A stretch of 64,000 nt of DNA from NCBI RefSeq assembly GCF_017744155.1, contig NZ_JAGHQT010000016.1, forward strand, positions 1 through 64,000. Reading direction: 5' to 3'. A program made the translations under genes and the position numbers. A model generated the notes under the pieces. It ran no database searches. It was not told the DNA's origin and was given only the letters and a program-made list of their open reading frames with translations. The stretch is from Endozoicomonas sp. G2_1 (GTDB lineage: Bacteria; Pseudomonadota; Gammaproteobacteria; Enterobacterales; Alteromonadaceae). Shown piece by piece: positions 10,599 to 17,728 of the stretch (the first letter of the stretch is position 1; every line of letters begins with the position of its first letter).

Positions 10599-11522
10599 AT
10601 GTCATTAGCCATCATTATCGCTGATCGAGATCCCAGTGATATCCACCAGCAATTGGCCCGTTGTATACCTGATATTGATTGTCAGATTTGGCCCAACATT
10701 ACTCAACCTGAACGCGTCGAATTCGCGGTAGCCTGGCAAGCGCCAATCGGGCTCTGGCATCAATATCTTCGGCTTAAAGTGATTCAATCATTTGGTGCTG
10801 GTGTTGAAAACCTGATCACTGATGGCAGTATTGGTGACAATGTCGCAATTAGTCGTGTTGTTGATCAAGACTTAGCTCAAGAAATGGCGTCTTATGTATT
10901 GTCGTCAGTGCTAATGCTTAAGTGCCGTTTTATTGAGTTTTATCAGCAACAACAGCAGCAGAAATGGTCAGGCTTACCCCGTCATTCGGGCAATAAAGTG
11001 ACAATACTTGGTCTCGGTCAACTTGGGGCAGCGGTTGCCAAATGTTTGATGATAAATGGTTTTGACGTTACCGGCTGGAGCCGCACTGAGAAAAGTCAAA
11101 CGTTTTGTCGGCATTTTTCGGGTGTTCAACAGTTACCTCAAGCGTTGGCTGATTGTGACTACCTGATTAACCTGTTGCCGAGCACGCCTGAAACAGAAAA
11201 ATTAGTGAATCAAGCGTTGTTGTCACAGCTTAAACCTAGTGCTTGTTTTGTTAATGCGGGGCGAGGAGCAACGGTTGATGAACAAGCACTTTATCAGGCG
11301 TTGTTAAACAAACAGCTTAGTTTCGCGGTGCTTGATGTTTTTACCCAAGAGCCTCTACCTGAACAAAACCCACTTTGGCAGTTAAAAAATGTCGTTGTAA
11401 CACCACACATTGCCGCAGTAACCAATCCCAAGACAGTAATTGAGCAAATCGTTGAAAACTATCAGCGTTTTAAAAAGCAACAGCCGCTTTTGAACCGAGT
11501 TGAGCGCGAAAGAGGTTATTAA
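10599..11522 (+). CDS. D-2-hydroxyacid dehydrogenase, glyoxylate/hydroxypyruvate reductase A-like
   Basis: This NAD(P)H-dependent enzyme of 307 residues probably reduces glyoxylate or hydroxypyruvate to glycolate or glycerate. The Rossmann motif GLGQLG lies at 138-143. The catalytic triad of the family is visible as Arg222 (NAGRGATVD), Glu251 (TQEPLP) and His270 (TPHIAAVT). Its closest named match by eye is E. coli GhrA. It begins four bases after the stop of the CHASE sensor gene, so the two are almost certainly co-transcribed. The exact substrate cannot be read from sequence. Confidence 0.85.
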   Translation: MSLAIIIADRDPSDIHQQLARCIPDIDCQIWPNITQPERVEFAVAWQAPIGLWHQYLRLKVIQSFGAGVENLITDGSIGDNVAISRVVDQDLAQEMASYVLSSVLMLKCRFIEFYQQQQQQKWSGLPRHSGNKVTILGLGQLGAAVAKCLMINGFDVTGWSRTEKSQTFCRHFSGVQQLPQALADCDYLINLLPSTPETEKLVNQALLSQLKPSACFVNAGRGATVDEQALYQALLNKQLSFAVLDVFTQEPLPEQNPLWQLKNVVVTPHIAAVTNPKTVIEQIVENYQRFKKQQPLLNRVERERGY

Positions 11523-11667
11523 CTTTACATGCTTTAATGGCTAATTTGCCTGAAAATCAATTATTAACATAAATAGATAAATAGCCTATTGAAATTCAGG
11601 TACTTATCAGATAAATTTGTTGCCGAATTACATAATTATAACAACTTTGCTAAATCAAGGCGCTGGC

Positions 11668-11802
11668 ATGAATAAATCACCATCAAGGGGATTTAAATTG
11701 ACAACGGTAATATTTGCAGTATTTATATTAGCGGTGTCTGCTATATTGAGTAATTCAACTATAGCGAGTGACATGGATGTAGCAACTGAACAAAGTAACT
11801 AG
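11668..11802 (+). CDS. Small single-pass membrane or secreted peptide, unknown
   Basis: This is a 44-residue product with a basic N-terminus (MNKSPSRGFK), one hydrophobic stretch of about 20 residues and a short polar tail ending DMDVATEQSN. The hydrophobic part followed by STIAS could be a cleavable signal, leaving a peptide of about 12 residues, or a membrane anchor. I chose the ATG at 11668 because AAGG lies seven bases upstream. A start at 11617 (TTG) in the same frame would add 17 residues but has no ribosome site. A strong terminator directly follows. No family is recognised, and the coding status is inferred. Confidence 0.45.
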   Translation: MNKSPSRGFKLTTVIFAVFILAVSAILSNSTIASDMDVATEQSN

Positions 11803-11843
11803 ACTGAGTCAAAAATATTGGCTGGGTTTTAGTAAAGATTAAA

Positions 11844-11871
11844 AACCGCTGATGTTAACGCATCAGCGGTT
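11844..11871. terminator. Bidirectional terminator between convergent genes
   Basis: A perfect 11-bp stem, AACCGCTGATG/CATCAGCGGTT, has a six-base loop with A-run before and T-run after. It ends the small peptide transcript on plus and the peroxiredoxin-like transcript on minus. Confidence 0.9.
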
Positions 11872-11905
11872 TTTTGTTATTTTGCGTTTGATATTAACTG
11901 TGCTT

Positions 11906-12565
11906 TTACAACGCTCTTAATGCTTCAAGTACTTCTTTAGGTTCTTGGCGCAATGTGTAGTCTGCATCGACAAAACTACTCGCCACCGTGCCGTCTTGCG
12001 CGATAACAAAAGTAGCAGCAAGTGGTAAATCAAATTGACCGCAGCCGTTGTGTTGCTCTAAATCAATCCCGAAATTTTGATAAATAGGTTTCAACTCTTC
12101 AGGTAAGGTAAATACCAAACCAAGCTCGCGAGCGTAATCAGCATTAACGTCTGACAATACGGTAAAGGCTAACTCATTTTTTTCAGATGTCGACAGCGAC
12201 GCGTCTGGTAATTCCGGTGTTATGGCGACCAATGAGCCACCAGCGGCCTTAATTTCAGGCAAAATCTCTTGATAACCTTTTAGTTCGAGGTTGCAGTACG
12301 GGCACCAGCCACCTCGATAAAAAGTGATAACAAGCGGTCCATTTGCTAGCAAAGCTTGAAGTGTTACTACTTTGCCATTTTGATCTGATAGCTCAAAAGT
12401 TTTTAGCTTATCGCCAGTTTTAGGGGCGTTTTCAACCAGTGCTGATTTGGTCACCTCTTCAGTTGCGTTGGCCATAATTGCTTGAATATCTGCGGGTACG
12501 TTAGTTAAAAATGAATTTCTAAATTCGGTCAGTTTTTCACTTAGAGACTGTTCACTCATAGACAT
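11906..12565 (-). CDS. Peroxiredoxin-like (AhpC/TSA family) protein
   Basis: The protein is 219 residues with a thioredoxin fold. The redox motif GGWCPYC gives Cys88 and Cys91, a CPxC arrangement more like the peroxiredoxin-like family than classical 2-Cys peroxiredoxin. It probably reduces peroxides or disulfides in the cytoplasm, as no signal peptide is seen. I chose the ATG at 12565 because GGAA lies six bases upstream; a TTG four codons earlier is less likely. It is divergent from a TetR-family regulator, and a 20-bp palindrome in the shared promoter region suggests direct control by it. Confidence 0.8.
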   Translation of the reverse strand: MSMSEQSLSEKLTEFRNSFLTNVPADIQAIMANATEEVTKSALVENAPKTGDKLKTFELSDQNGKVVTLQALLANGPLVITFYRGGWCPYCNLELKGYQEILPEIKAAGGSLVAITPELPDASLSTSEKNELAFTVLSDVNADYARELGLVFTLPEELKPIYQNFGIDLEQHNGCGQFDLPLAATFVIAQDGTVASSFVDADYTLRQEPKEVLEALRAL

Positions 12566-12611
12566 AGTTATTTCCAAAATAAATCATTCAAAGTGAGTCT
12601 ATTAAATCAGC

Positions 12612-12631
12612 ACTTGAATGGTCATTCAAGT
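12612..12631. promoter_or_regulatory. 20-bp palindromic operator, probable TetR-family site
   Basis: ACTTGAATG-GT-CATTCAAGT is a perfect inverted repeat with nine-base arms. It lies 47 bases before the peroxiredoxin-like start and 80 bases before the TetR start. Size and symmetry are typical for TetR-family operators. Confidence 0.7.
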
Positions 12632-12710
12632 TTGTTTGATGGATAAAATTGTTATAAATAAGCTTAATTGGTTACAATAAAGATGACAGATAGTGGTGAA
12701 AGGCGTATTA

Positions 12711-13280
12711 ATGACAAGAGTAAAGTTTGATCGCGAGCAGGTCTTAGAAAGATCAACGGAGCTGTTTTGGCAGCAGGGCTTTCATGCCAGCTCAATGCAA
12801 CAAGTATTTGAGGTAACAGGTCTGAAACCTGGTAGTGTTTACTTGGCGTTTGGCAATAAAGCTGAGCTTTTTAAGCAGTCGTTGAGCAGTTATGCCGAGA
12901 AAACTATTAACATGATAGAGCAATCTCTTAGTGCTACTGATAAACCATTAGAAGGTATCTGTAATATTTTACAAGGTATGGTGGATGAATCGGGAGATTG
13001 CCATTATCGCTGTTGCTTCTTGATAAAAAGTCAACTTGAGTTAAGTGCCGGTGATGAAGAACTCAAAGCTTTTATTACCCAACAAACTAAACGCATTGAA
13101 GCGCTTTACGCGAGTTATATCGCTCAAGAATATCAACCAGATATTGCCCAGCAGTATGCCACTAGCTTAATGCTGCATATTTTTGGTTTGAGGGTGTATT
13201 CATATCAGCCTAACAGCCAGCAAACCATGTTGACTGGATTGCGGCAAGGTCTACCTTGGTTGCCTTGGCCAACGCAATAG
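12711..13280 (+). CDS. TetR/AcrR-family transcriptional regulator
   Basis: The 189-residue regulator has an N-terminal helix-turn-helix (about residues 20-45: SSMQQVFEVTGLKPGSVYLAFGNKAELF). The all-helical C-terminal domain would bind an unknown ligand. Cysteines are present in the effector domain (CHYRCCF), which could allow redox sensing, but this is speculation. The start is the ATG at 12711 with AAAGG upstream; an in-frame GTG at 12693 lacks such a site. It is divergent from the peroxiredoxin-like gene, and autoregulation through the palindrome between them is likely. Confidence 0.9.
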   Translation: MTRVKFDREQVLERSTELFWQQGFHASSMQQVFEVTGLKPGSVYLAFGNKAELFKQSLSSYAEKTINMIEQSLSATDKPLEGICNILQGMVDESGDCHYRCCFLIKSQLELSAGDEELKAFITQQTKRIEALYASYIAQEYQPDIAQQYATSLMLHIFGLRVYSYQPNSQQTMLTGLRQGLPWLPWPTQ

Positions 13281-13310
13281 TTCACTGACAACACTTTTCA
13301 TTTTCAAGAA

Positions 13311-13343
13311 AAAAGCTGCTGATGTTTAACATCAGCAGCTTTT
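13311..13343. terminator. Bidirectional terminator between tetR-type gene and bacterioferritin
   Basis: A 16-bp nearly continuous inverted repeat, AAAAGCTGCTGATGTT with AACATCAGCAGCTTTT, surrounds one central base and is followed by a T-run. It serves both converging transcripts. Confidence 0.9.
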
Positions 13344-13364
13344 TTTGTAGTACAGAATCGACGG

Positions 13365-13832
13365 TTACATTTGCGACTGTAAATAGTTTTCTAAACCGAT
13401 AGTTTTAATCAAACGCAGTTGTTGCTCTAACCAGTATGCGTGATCAGACTCAGTATCATTTAACAAAGTTTGTAACATGTCGCGAGATACGTAGTCTTGT
13501 TCTTTTTCACAAAGCGCCATTGCATCTTTTAATGCGGCGTCTACTGCATACTCAACACGCAAATCACTTGCGAGCATTTCAGGAACGTCTTTACCAATTT
13601 GTAAACCATCGCGATTTACCATATTGGGTGTGCCTTCTAAAAATAGAATGCGCTGGATTAACAAAGAAGCATGACCTTTCTCATCGTCAAACTCGTGGTC
13701 AATGCGCTCAAAAAGCTTGTTTAAACCCCAATCTTCATACATGCGCGAGTGAATAAAATACTGGTCCATCGCTGCTAGTTCAAATGCTAGTAAGCCGTTG
13801 AGGGCGTCAATAACGTTTTGTTTGCCTTGCAT
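13365..13832 (-). CDS. bfr: Bacterioferritin, ferroxidase-type subunit lacking the heme Met
   Basis: This is a 155-residue four-helix iron-storage subunit. The full di-iron ferroxidase set is present: Glu18, Glu51, His54, Glu94 and an ExxH pair, Glu128 and His131 (one residue later than E. coli Glu127/His130). The residue at the heme-ligand position (Met52 in E. coli Bfr) is Lys52, so this subunit should oxidise iron but not bind heme. It is second in the operon, starting 14 bases after its partner gene. An AGGA ribosome site precedes the ATG. Confidence 0.95.
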   Translation of the reverse strand: MQGKQNVIDALNGLLAFELAAMDQYFIHSRMYEDWGLNKLFERIDHEFDDEKGHASLLIQRILFLEGTPNMVNRDGLQIGKDVPEMLASDLRVEYAVDAALKDAMALCEKEQDYVSRDMLQTLLNDTESDHAYWLEQQLRLIKTIGLENYLQSQM

Positions 13833-13846
13833 AATCTTGTCCTCGC

Positions 13847-14311
13847 TTAAAGTTGCGCTTGTAGGTACTTAGCTAAGCCCATGTTGTCTATTTGATACTG
13901 CTGGGTTTCTAACCAGTCGAGGTATTCTTCCTCGCCTTCTAAAATCTCAGTCAGCATATCTCGGCTTACGTAGTCTTGCTCTTGCTCACACAAAGCAACT
14001 GCAGCTTTTAGCTCATCAATTTGTTGCAACTGAAATTTGGTATCGCAGTTGAGCATTTCTTGAGTGTCTTCGCCAATGGCTAATGGACTCAACTGCTGCA
14101 AGTTAGGCAGACCTTCTAAAAACAAAATACGTTCGATAATTTTGTCCGCTTGCTTCATGTCTAAAATCGATTTTTTATAGCCCTTGTCATTCAGCTGGCT
14201 AAATCCCCAGTTTTTAAACATACGAGCGTGTAAAAAATAACGATTAATTGAGGTTAATTCGGTGGTTAACACCTTGTTTAGTGTACTAACAACAGAACCA
14301 TTGCTTTTCAT
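13847..14311 (-). CDS. bfr: Bacterioferritin, heme-type subunit with a lost ferroxidase centre
   Basis: The 154-residue subunit is closer overall to E. coli Bfr ([11 protein letters not shown] and [13 protein letters not shown]). It keeps the heme ligand Met52. The ferroxidase ligands are changed: Asp51 instead of Glu, Gln54 instead of His, Gln94 instead of Glu, and Tyr130 instead of His; only Glu18 and Glu127 remain. It should bind heme at subunit interfaces and accept electrons from Bfd, while relying on the neighbouring subunit for iron oxidation. It is first in a two-gene operon, with a Fur box about 90 bases upstream. Confidence 0.95.
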   Translation of the reverse strand: MKSNGSVVSTLNKVLTTELTSINRYFLHARMFKNWGFSQLNDKGYKKSILDMKQADKIIERILFLEGLPNLQQLSPLAIGEDTQEMLNCDTKFQLQQIDELKAAVALCEQEQDYVSRDMLTEILEGEEEYLDWLETQQYQIDNMGLAKYLQAQL

Positions 14312-14690
14312 AATGTAAACCCAATGTGATTAAATTGAGTTCAAGTATAGTTATGGTTTATTACATTTCAATAAAAACCGTTTAAAAACAACTATTTAGC
14401 ATTGATAATCATTATCAGTTAGATTGCTATATTTAAGATACTTTTTGTCATGAAAACCTAAACCTATAAAAATCAAAAGGTTAAGTATTTAATTGAAAAT
14501 GTAGCTAAAACGGCAGAAGTAAGGGTAATGAAAATAACTTAGATTAGCACCAGAACTAATCGGTTAGCTGAGCGCTAAGGGAAGAGCAAAAGTTGTTGAG
14601 TTTGTTGTTAGGTGTCGTTTTTAAGGTCTGAGAATCTATTTTAAGTGCGTTGGCAGTTAGCTTAGGTTTGAGTTTAAGCTTAATTTTCTA
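14312..14690. other. 379-base gap between the bacterioferritin operon and bfd
   Basis: It holds the promoter region of the bacterioferritin operon with its Fur box (14403-14417) and the region downstream of bfd. I see no convincing terminator or small gene in the remainder. Confidence 0.5.
14403..14417. promoter_or_regulatory. Fur box upstream of the bacterioferritin operon
   Basis: TGATAATCATTATCA is a perfect 7-1-7 inverted repeat. In the 19-base frame 14398-14416 it matches the classical Fur consensus at 15 of 19 positions. It lies 92 bases before the first bacterioferritin start codon. Confidence 0.88.
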
Positions 14691-14885
14691 TTAGCTGACT
14701 TCTTTGAATAGGCTTTCGTCAACAATAGTGTTATCGATTATCGCTTGAGCTGCTTTTACACAGGTGCCACATTGGCTACCCAATGGCAGATGACCCTTTA
14801 GTTCACGAATAGAACCAACCCCTTGTTCAGTGACTAGGGCTTTAATGTCTTTATCAGTGATACCTTTGCAAATACAAACGAACAT
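14691..14885 (-). CDS. bfd: Bacterioferritin-associated ferredoxin
   Basis: This is a 64-residue [2Fe-2S] protein. The cluster ligands are Cys4, Cys6, Cys39 and Cys42 (CxC and CxxC), the BFD-domain arrangement. In the known system Bfd docks over the bacterioferritin heme and passes electrons to reduce and release stored iron. It is a separate transcription unit upstream of the two bacterioferritin genes in the same direction, with a second Fur-like site before it. Confidence 0.95.
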   Translation of the reverse strand: MFVCICKGITDKDIKALVTEQGVGSIRELKGHLPLGSQCGTCVKAAQAIIDNTIVDESLFKEVS

Positions 14886-15228
14886 CTTTTACTTGATACT
14901 CTCGATAACTTGTTAACAATTTAATTGACGGGCATTAAATAACCCGAAGATTTAATCAGTAATATTGAGTTATTTAATCAAACTGCGATTGATAATAATT
15001 CTTATTTGTTGTCATATCAAGCCTGTGTTTTGCCCTTTTTTATAACTACTTGATAGTTATTGATCTTTTTTTAGACTTTTTTGCTGCTTATTGGATTGAT
15101 TCTAGAGTGATCGAATTTCATTTCGGCCTGTTTAGCAGTGATGGAGTTTTGTTCGCTATGTTTAATTGCTATTATTTCTCGCGTTTTTATCACTGTTTGA
15201 ACGAGCCCGTTTATCATTGGAGTTTGTG
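14886..15228. other. Divergent 343-base region between bfd and the deacetylase-like gene
   Basis: It contains the Fur-like site for bfd and the ribosome site GGAG (15219-15222) of the next gene. It is AT-rich. An 80-codon open frame crosses it but overlaps the deacetylase gene and looks non-coding. Confidence 0.4.
14990..15004. promoter_or_regulatory. Fur-like box upstream of bfd
   Basis: TGATAATAATTCTTA matches the 7-1-7 Fur palindrome at 13 of 15 positions. It lies 105 bases before the bfd start. Confidence 0.65.
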
Positions 15229-16152
15229 TTGTTACCTCTGGTTTATCACGAAAATTATTCTTGCCCATTTCCAGAAAATCATCGTTTTGTGATGTCGAAA
15301 TTTGTTCGACTGCATGACTACCTCAAAGCAAAAGGCATGATTAAAGCCAACGTTTTTCGACCCAAACCAGCGACGATAGAAGATCTATCAATTGCCCACA
15401 GCAATGACTACCTCGCTCAGATGGTACGCAACCAACTCGACGAAAAAACGTGGCGTAGAGTAGGGCTGCCATGGAGCCAAGGGTTGATCGACCGAACCTT
15501 AACTGCCCCTAACGGCACGTTGCTAGCAGCAAAGCTGGCGCTTAAGTACGGTATTGCTAGTCATCTGGCGGGCGGTACTCATCACGCTCATTACGATTTT
15601 GGTTCTGGGTTTTGTATGGTCAATGATTTGGCTTATACCGCATTATCTCTATTGAATGAAAAACAGGTAGAGCGAGTATTGATATTTGACCTCGATGTTC
15701 ATCAAGGCGATGGTACCGCTGCTATTTTGGCTAATGAAAAACGCGCTTTTACCTGCTCAATTCATTGCCAAAAGAACTTTCCATTTCGCAAATCACAAAG
15801 TGATCTCGATATCGGCTTAGTCAATGAGCTCGGTGACGACGATTACCTCAGTGTCGTCGAGCAAGCCTTAACTAAACTGATCGCCGAACAACAGCCTGAT
15901 ATTGTCTTGTATGATGCAGGTGTCGATGTTTGGCAAGAAGATGTTTTGGGGCGGCTTTCTATTAGTTGGCAAGGCATGAAAAGGCGTGATCACCTAGTGC
16001 TGACTACGTGTTTGGCGAATAAAATTCCGGTTGCGACTGTCATTGGCGGTGGCTATGACAAAGATCATCAACGCTTAGCACAGCGCCACGCCATTGTTGT
16101 TGAAACCGCTTTTAGTCTCTATCAAGAGCAACAACTGTCGCTCAACTGTTAA
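15229..16152 (+). CDS. Histone-deacetylase-family (acetylpolyamine amidohydrolase-like) hydrolase
   Basis: This 307-residue zinc hydrolase belongs to the HDAC/AcuC/AphA superfamily and probably deacetylates a small molecule or protein lysine. It shows the charge-relay pair His118-His119 (GGTHHAH), zinc ligands in FDLDVHQGDG (Asp156, His158), a later Asp in YDAGVDVW and the transition-state Tyr in IGGGYD. The true start is probably the TTG at 15229: it gives MLPLVYHENYSCPFP, the usual family N-terminus, and GGAG lies six bases upstream. An earlier start would add a hydrophobic stretch not seen in the family. The substrate is unknown. Confidence 0.88.
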   Translation: MLPLVYHENYSCPFPENHRFVMSKFVRLHDYLKAKGMIKANVFRPKPATIEDLSIAHSNDYLAQMVRNQLDEKTWRRVGLPWSQGLIDRTLTAPNGTLLAAKLALKYGIASHLAGGTHHAHYDFGSGFCMVNDLAYTALSLLNEKQVERVLIFDLDVHQGDGTAAILANEKRAFTCSIHCQKNFPFRKSQSDLDIGLVNELGDDDYLSVVEQALTKLIAEQQPDIVLYDAGVDVWQEDVLGRLSISWQGMKRRDHLVLTTCLANKIPVATVIGGGYDKDHQRLAQRHAIVVETAFSLYQEQQLSLNC

Positions 16153-16206
16153 TCTAATCACTCATTTTTATTGTCTTTTTTAAAGGTTAAAGGTTTTAAA
16201 GTTTTT

Positions 16207-16929
16207 ATGTCGTTACTTTTTAGCACATCATCTCCCAGTAAGCTCATTGTGTTCGACCTTGATGGTACTCTGGTAGATTCAGTTCCTAGTTTGGCTATGG
16301 CTTTAAATCAGACTTTGCAGGCGTTAGATTTGCCACAAGTGTCTCTGACACAAGCAAGGCACTGGGTTGGCAATGGTATTGAGGTGTTGGTTGCGCGGGG
16401 TATCAGTCAGTCGGTGGATATTTGTCCTGATCTTAATCAAACCCAGCACCAGCAGGGCGTTAGTTTATTTAAGCAGTTTTATGGCGCGTCTGATCACAGC
16501 GCTGACACTCTTTACCCGAACGTTAAAACCACCTTAATTGAGTTAGTCGGGCAGGGGCATACACTGGCTGTGCTAACCAACAAAGCAGAGGTGTTTGTTA
16601 GGCCAATTCTCCAGCATTTTGATATTGAACAGTATTTTTCTGATGCTATTGGTGGTGATACTTTAGCTGAGAAAAAACCATCGCCGATTGGTTTGAACGT
16701 TTTAACCCAAAAACACGGTTATTCAATAGCTGATACTGTTATGGTTGGTGACTCTGAAAATGATATTTTTGCCGCGCGAGCAGCTGGCTGTTGTGCTATT
16801 GGGCTAACTTATGGCTACAACTATGACCGACCAATTGCCGACAGCAGCCCTGATTATGTCTGTTCAGATATACAAGCCTTGCTATCACTGCCATTAGCAT
16901 CAGTTACTGAAAACTGTGTAAATAGCTAA
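16207..16929 (+). CDS. gph: Phosphoglycolate phosphatase (HAD superfamily)
   Basis: This 240-residue HAD hydrolase would dephosphorylate 2-phosphoglycolate, a by-product of DNA repair. Motif I is FDLDGTLVDS with nucleophile Asp17 and Asp19; motif II is LTNK; motif III is the Lys in EKKPSP; motif IV is GDSENDIFAA. The cap domain of about 80 residues after motif I fits Gph. The ATG at 16207 is chosen because the family starts close to motif I; a TTG at 16171 would add 12 residues. It is not in the usual rpe-gph-trpS context, so other sugar-phosphate substrates are possible. Confidence 0.8.
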   Translation: MSLLFSTSSPSKLIVFDLDGTLVDSVPSLAMALNQTLQALDLPQVSLTQARHWVGNGIEVLVARGISQSVDICPDLNQTQHQQGVSLFKQFYGASDHSADTLYPNVKTTLIELVGQGHTLAVLTNKAEVFVRPILQHFDIEQYFSDAIGGDTLAEKKPSPIGLNVLTQKHGYSIADTVMVGDSENDIFAARAAGCCAIGLTYGYNYDRPIADSSPDYVCSDIQALLSLPLASVTENCVNS

Positions 16930-17004
16930 CAAACCAATTGATAAGCGCGATATAATAGCGCCAGACAATTTGTAAGTATTTAAACTATAACGAGCATTAA
17001 CACT

Positions 17005-17361
17005 ATGGCTGAAACATTACAGCAATTTATCGCTCAGGTGAAAACTAAGCAAACCTTATGGGCGCTACAAGACAGTGAAACTGAAGACTGGGTAGTACTC
17101 GACTCAGTTCATTTTGAAAACGCCGAAACCATGCCGTTGTGGTCGAGTGCTGAACTTGCTAAAGTGCATTGCACCGAGCAATGGCAAGACTATCAACCGG
17201 CTCAAATTAGTATTGCAGACTGGTTAGAATACTGGGTTGATGACTTAAAAGAAGACGATGTTGTCGTCGGCCTTAACTGGCAAGAAGGTGACAACGCTGA
17301 ATGCTATGAACTTGAATTAGCCGAGTTTACCTTAGCACTTGCCGAAGTAGAGCAATTGTAA
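17005..17361 (+). CDS. DUF2750-family small acidic protein
   Basis: The 118-residue cytoplasmic protein is acidic and rich in Trp. The segments WALQDSETEDWVVLDS, MPLWSSAELA and WLEYWVDDL resemble the DUF2750 family. No enzymatic motif is visible and the function is unknown. A TATAAT hexamer at 16951-16956 could be its -10 box, with only a weak -35. It stands alone between gph and the acyl-CoA dehydrogenase gene. Confidence 0.65.
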   Translation: MAETLQQFIAQVKTKQTLWALQDSETEDWVVLDSVHFENAETMPLWSSAELAKVHCTEQWQDYQPAQISIADWLEYWVDDLKEDDVVVGLNWQEGDNAECYELELAEFTLALAEVEQL

Positions 17362-17728
17362 ATACTTCGGTAGATGAAAACTGATAGTCAGTGTAAAGAG
17401 ACGCGCTGACTACCTCAGTTTAAGCTTCAACTATTTTCTTAGCCATTCGCCATAACTTCTCTCACATATCTCCTAAAGTTACACATTAGCGCTCCTAATA
17501 CAGTGAGTTTTGTCTAACTATACTGAATATAAATATGCCTGATAATTCATCAATAATCAGGAGTAAGGTCTTGTAAAGCCAACAATTAAGTTCAGTATTA
17601 GGTGGCAAAAAACAAATCCAATTGTAAGTTTTGTTCGTAAATATGTCGGTATTTTTTGATATTTTCACCGAATATCACTACAATCTAGCGCAATTAATCA
17701 ACTGGTCGTATGAGCTGACGAGGAAATT
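17362..17728. other. 367-base region upstream of the acyl-CoA dehydrogenase gene
   Basis: It holds a good promoter (17656-17684) and an imperfect inverted repeat CCTGATAATT-catc-AATAATCAGG (17538-17561). An eight-base stem CCGAAGTA/TACTTCGG spans the DUF2750 stop codon (17342-17370). No other gene is seen. Confidence 0.5.
17656..17684 (+). promoter_or_regulatory. Sigma-70 promoter of the acyl-CoA dehydrogenase gene
   Basis: TTGATA (17656-17661) and TACAAT (17679-17684) are spaced by exactly 17 bases. They lie about 45 bases before the start codon. Confidence 0.7.

Noticed and set aside
15050-15292. 80-codon open frame on the plus strand
   Set aside because: It overlaps the better supported deacetylase-like gene in another frame, has many rare aromatic/Cys runs and no ribosome site.
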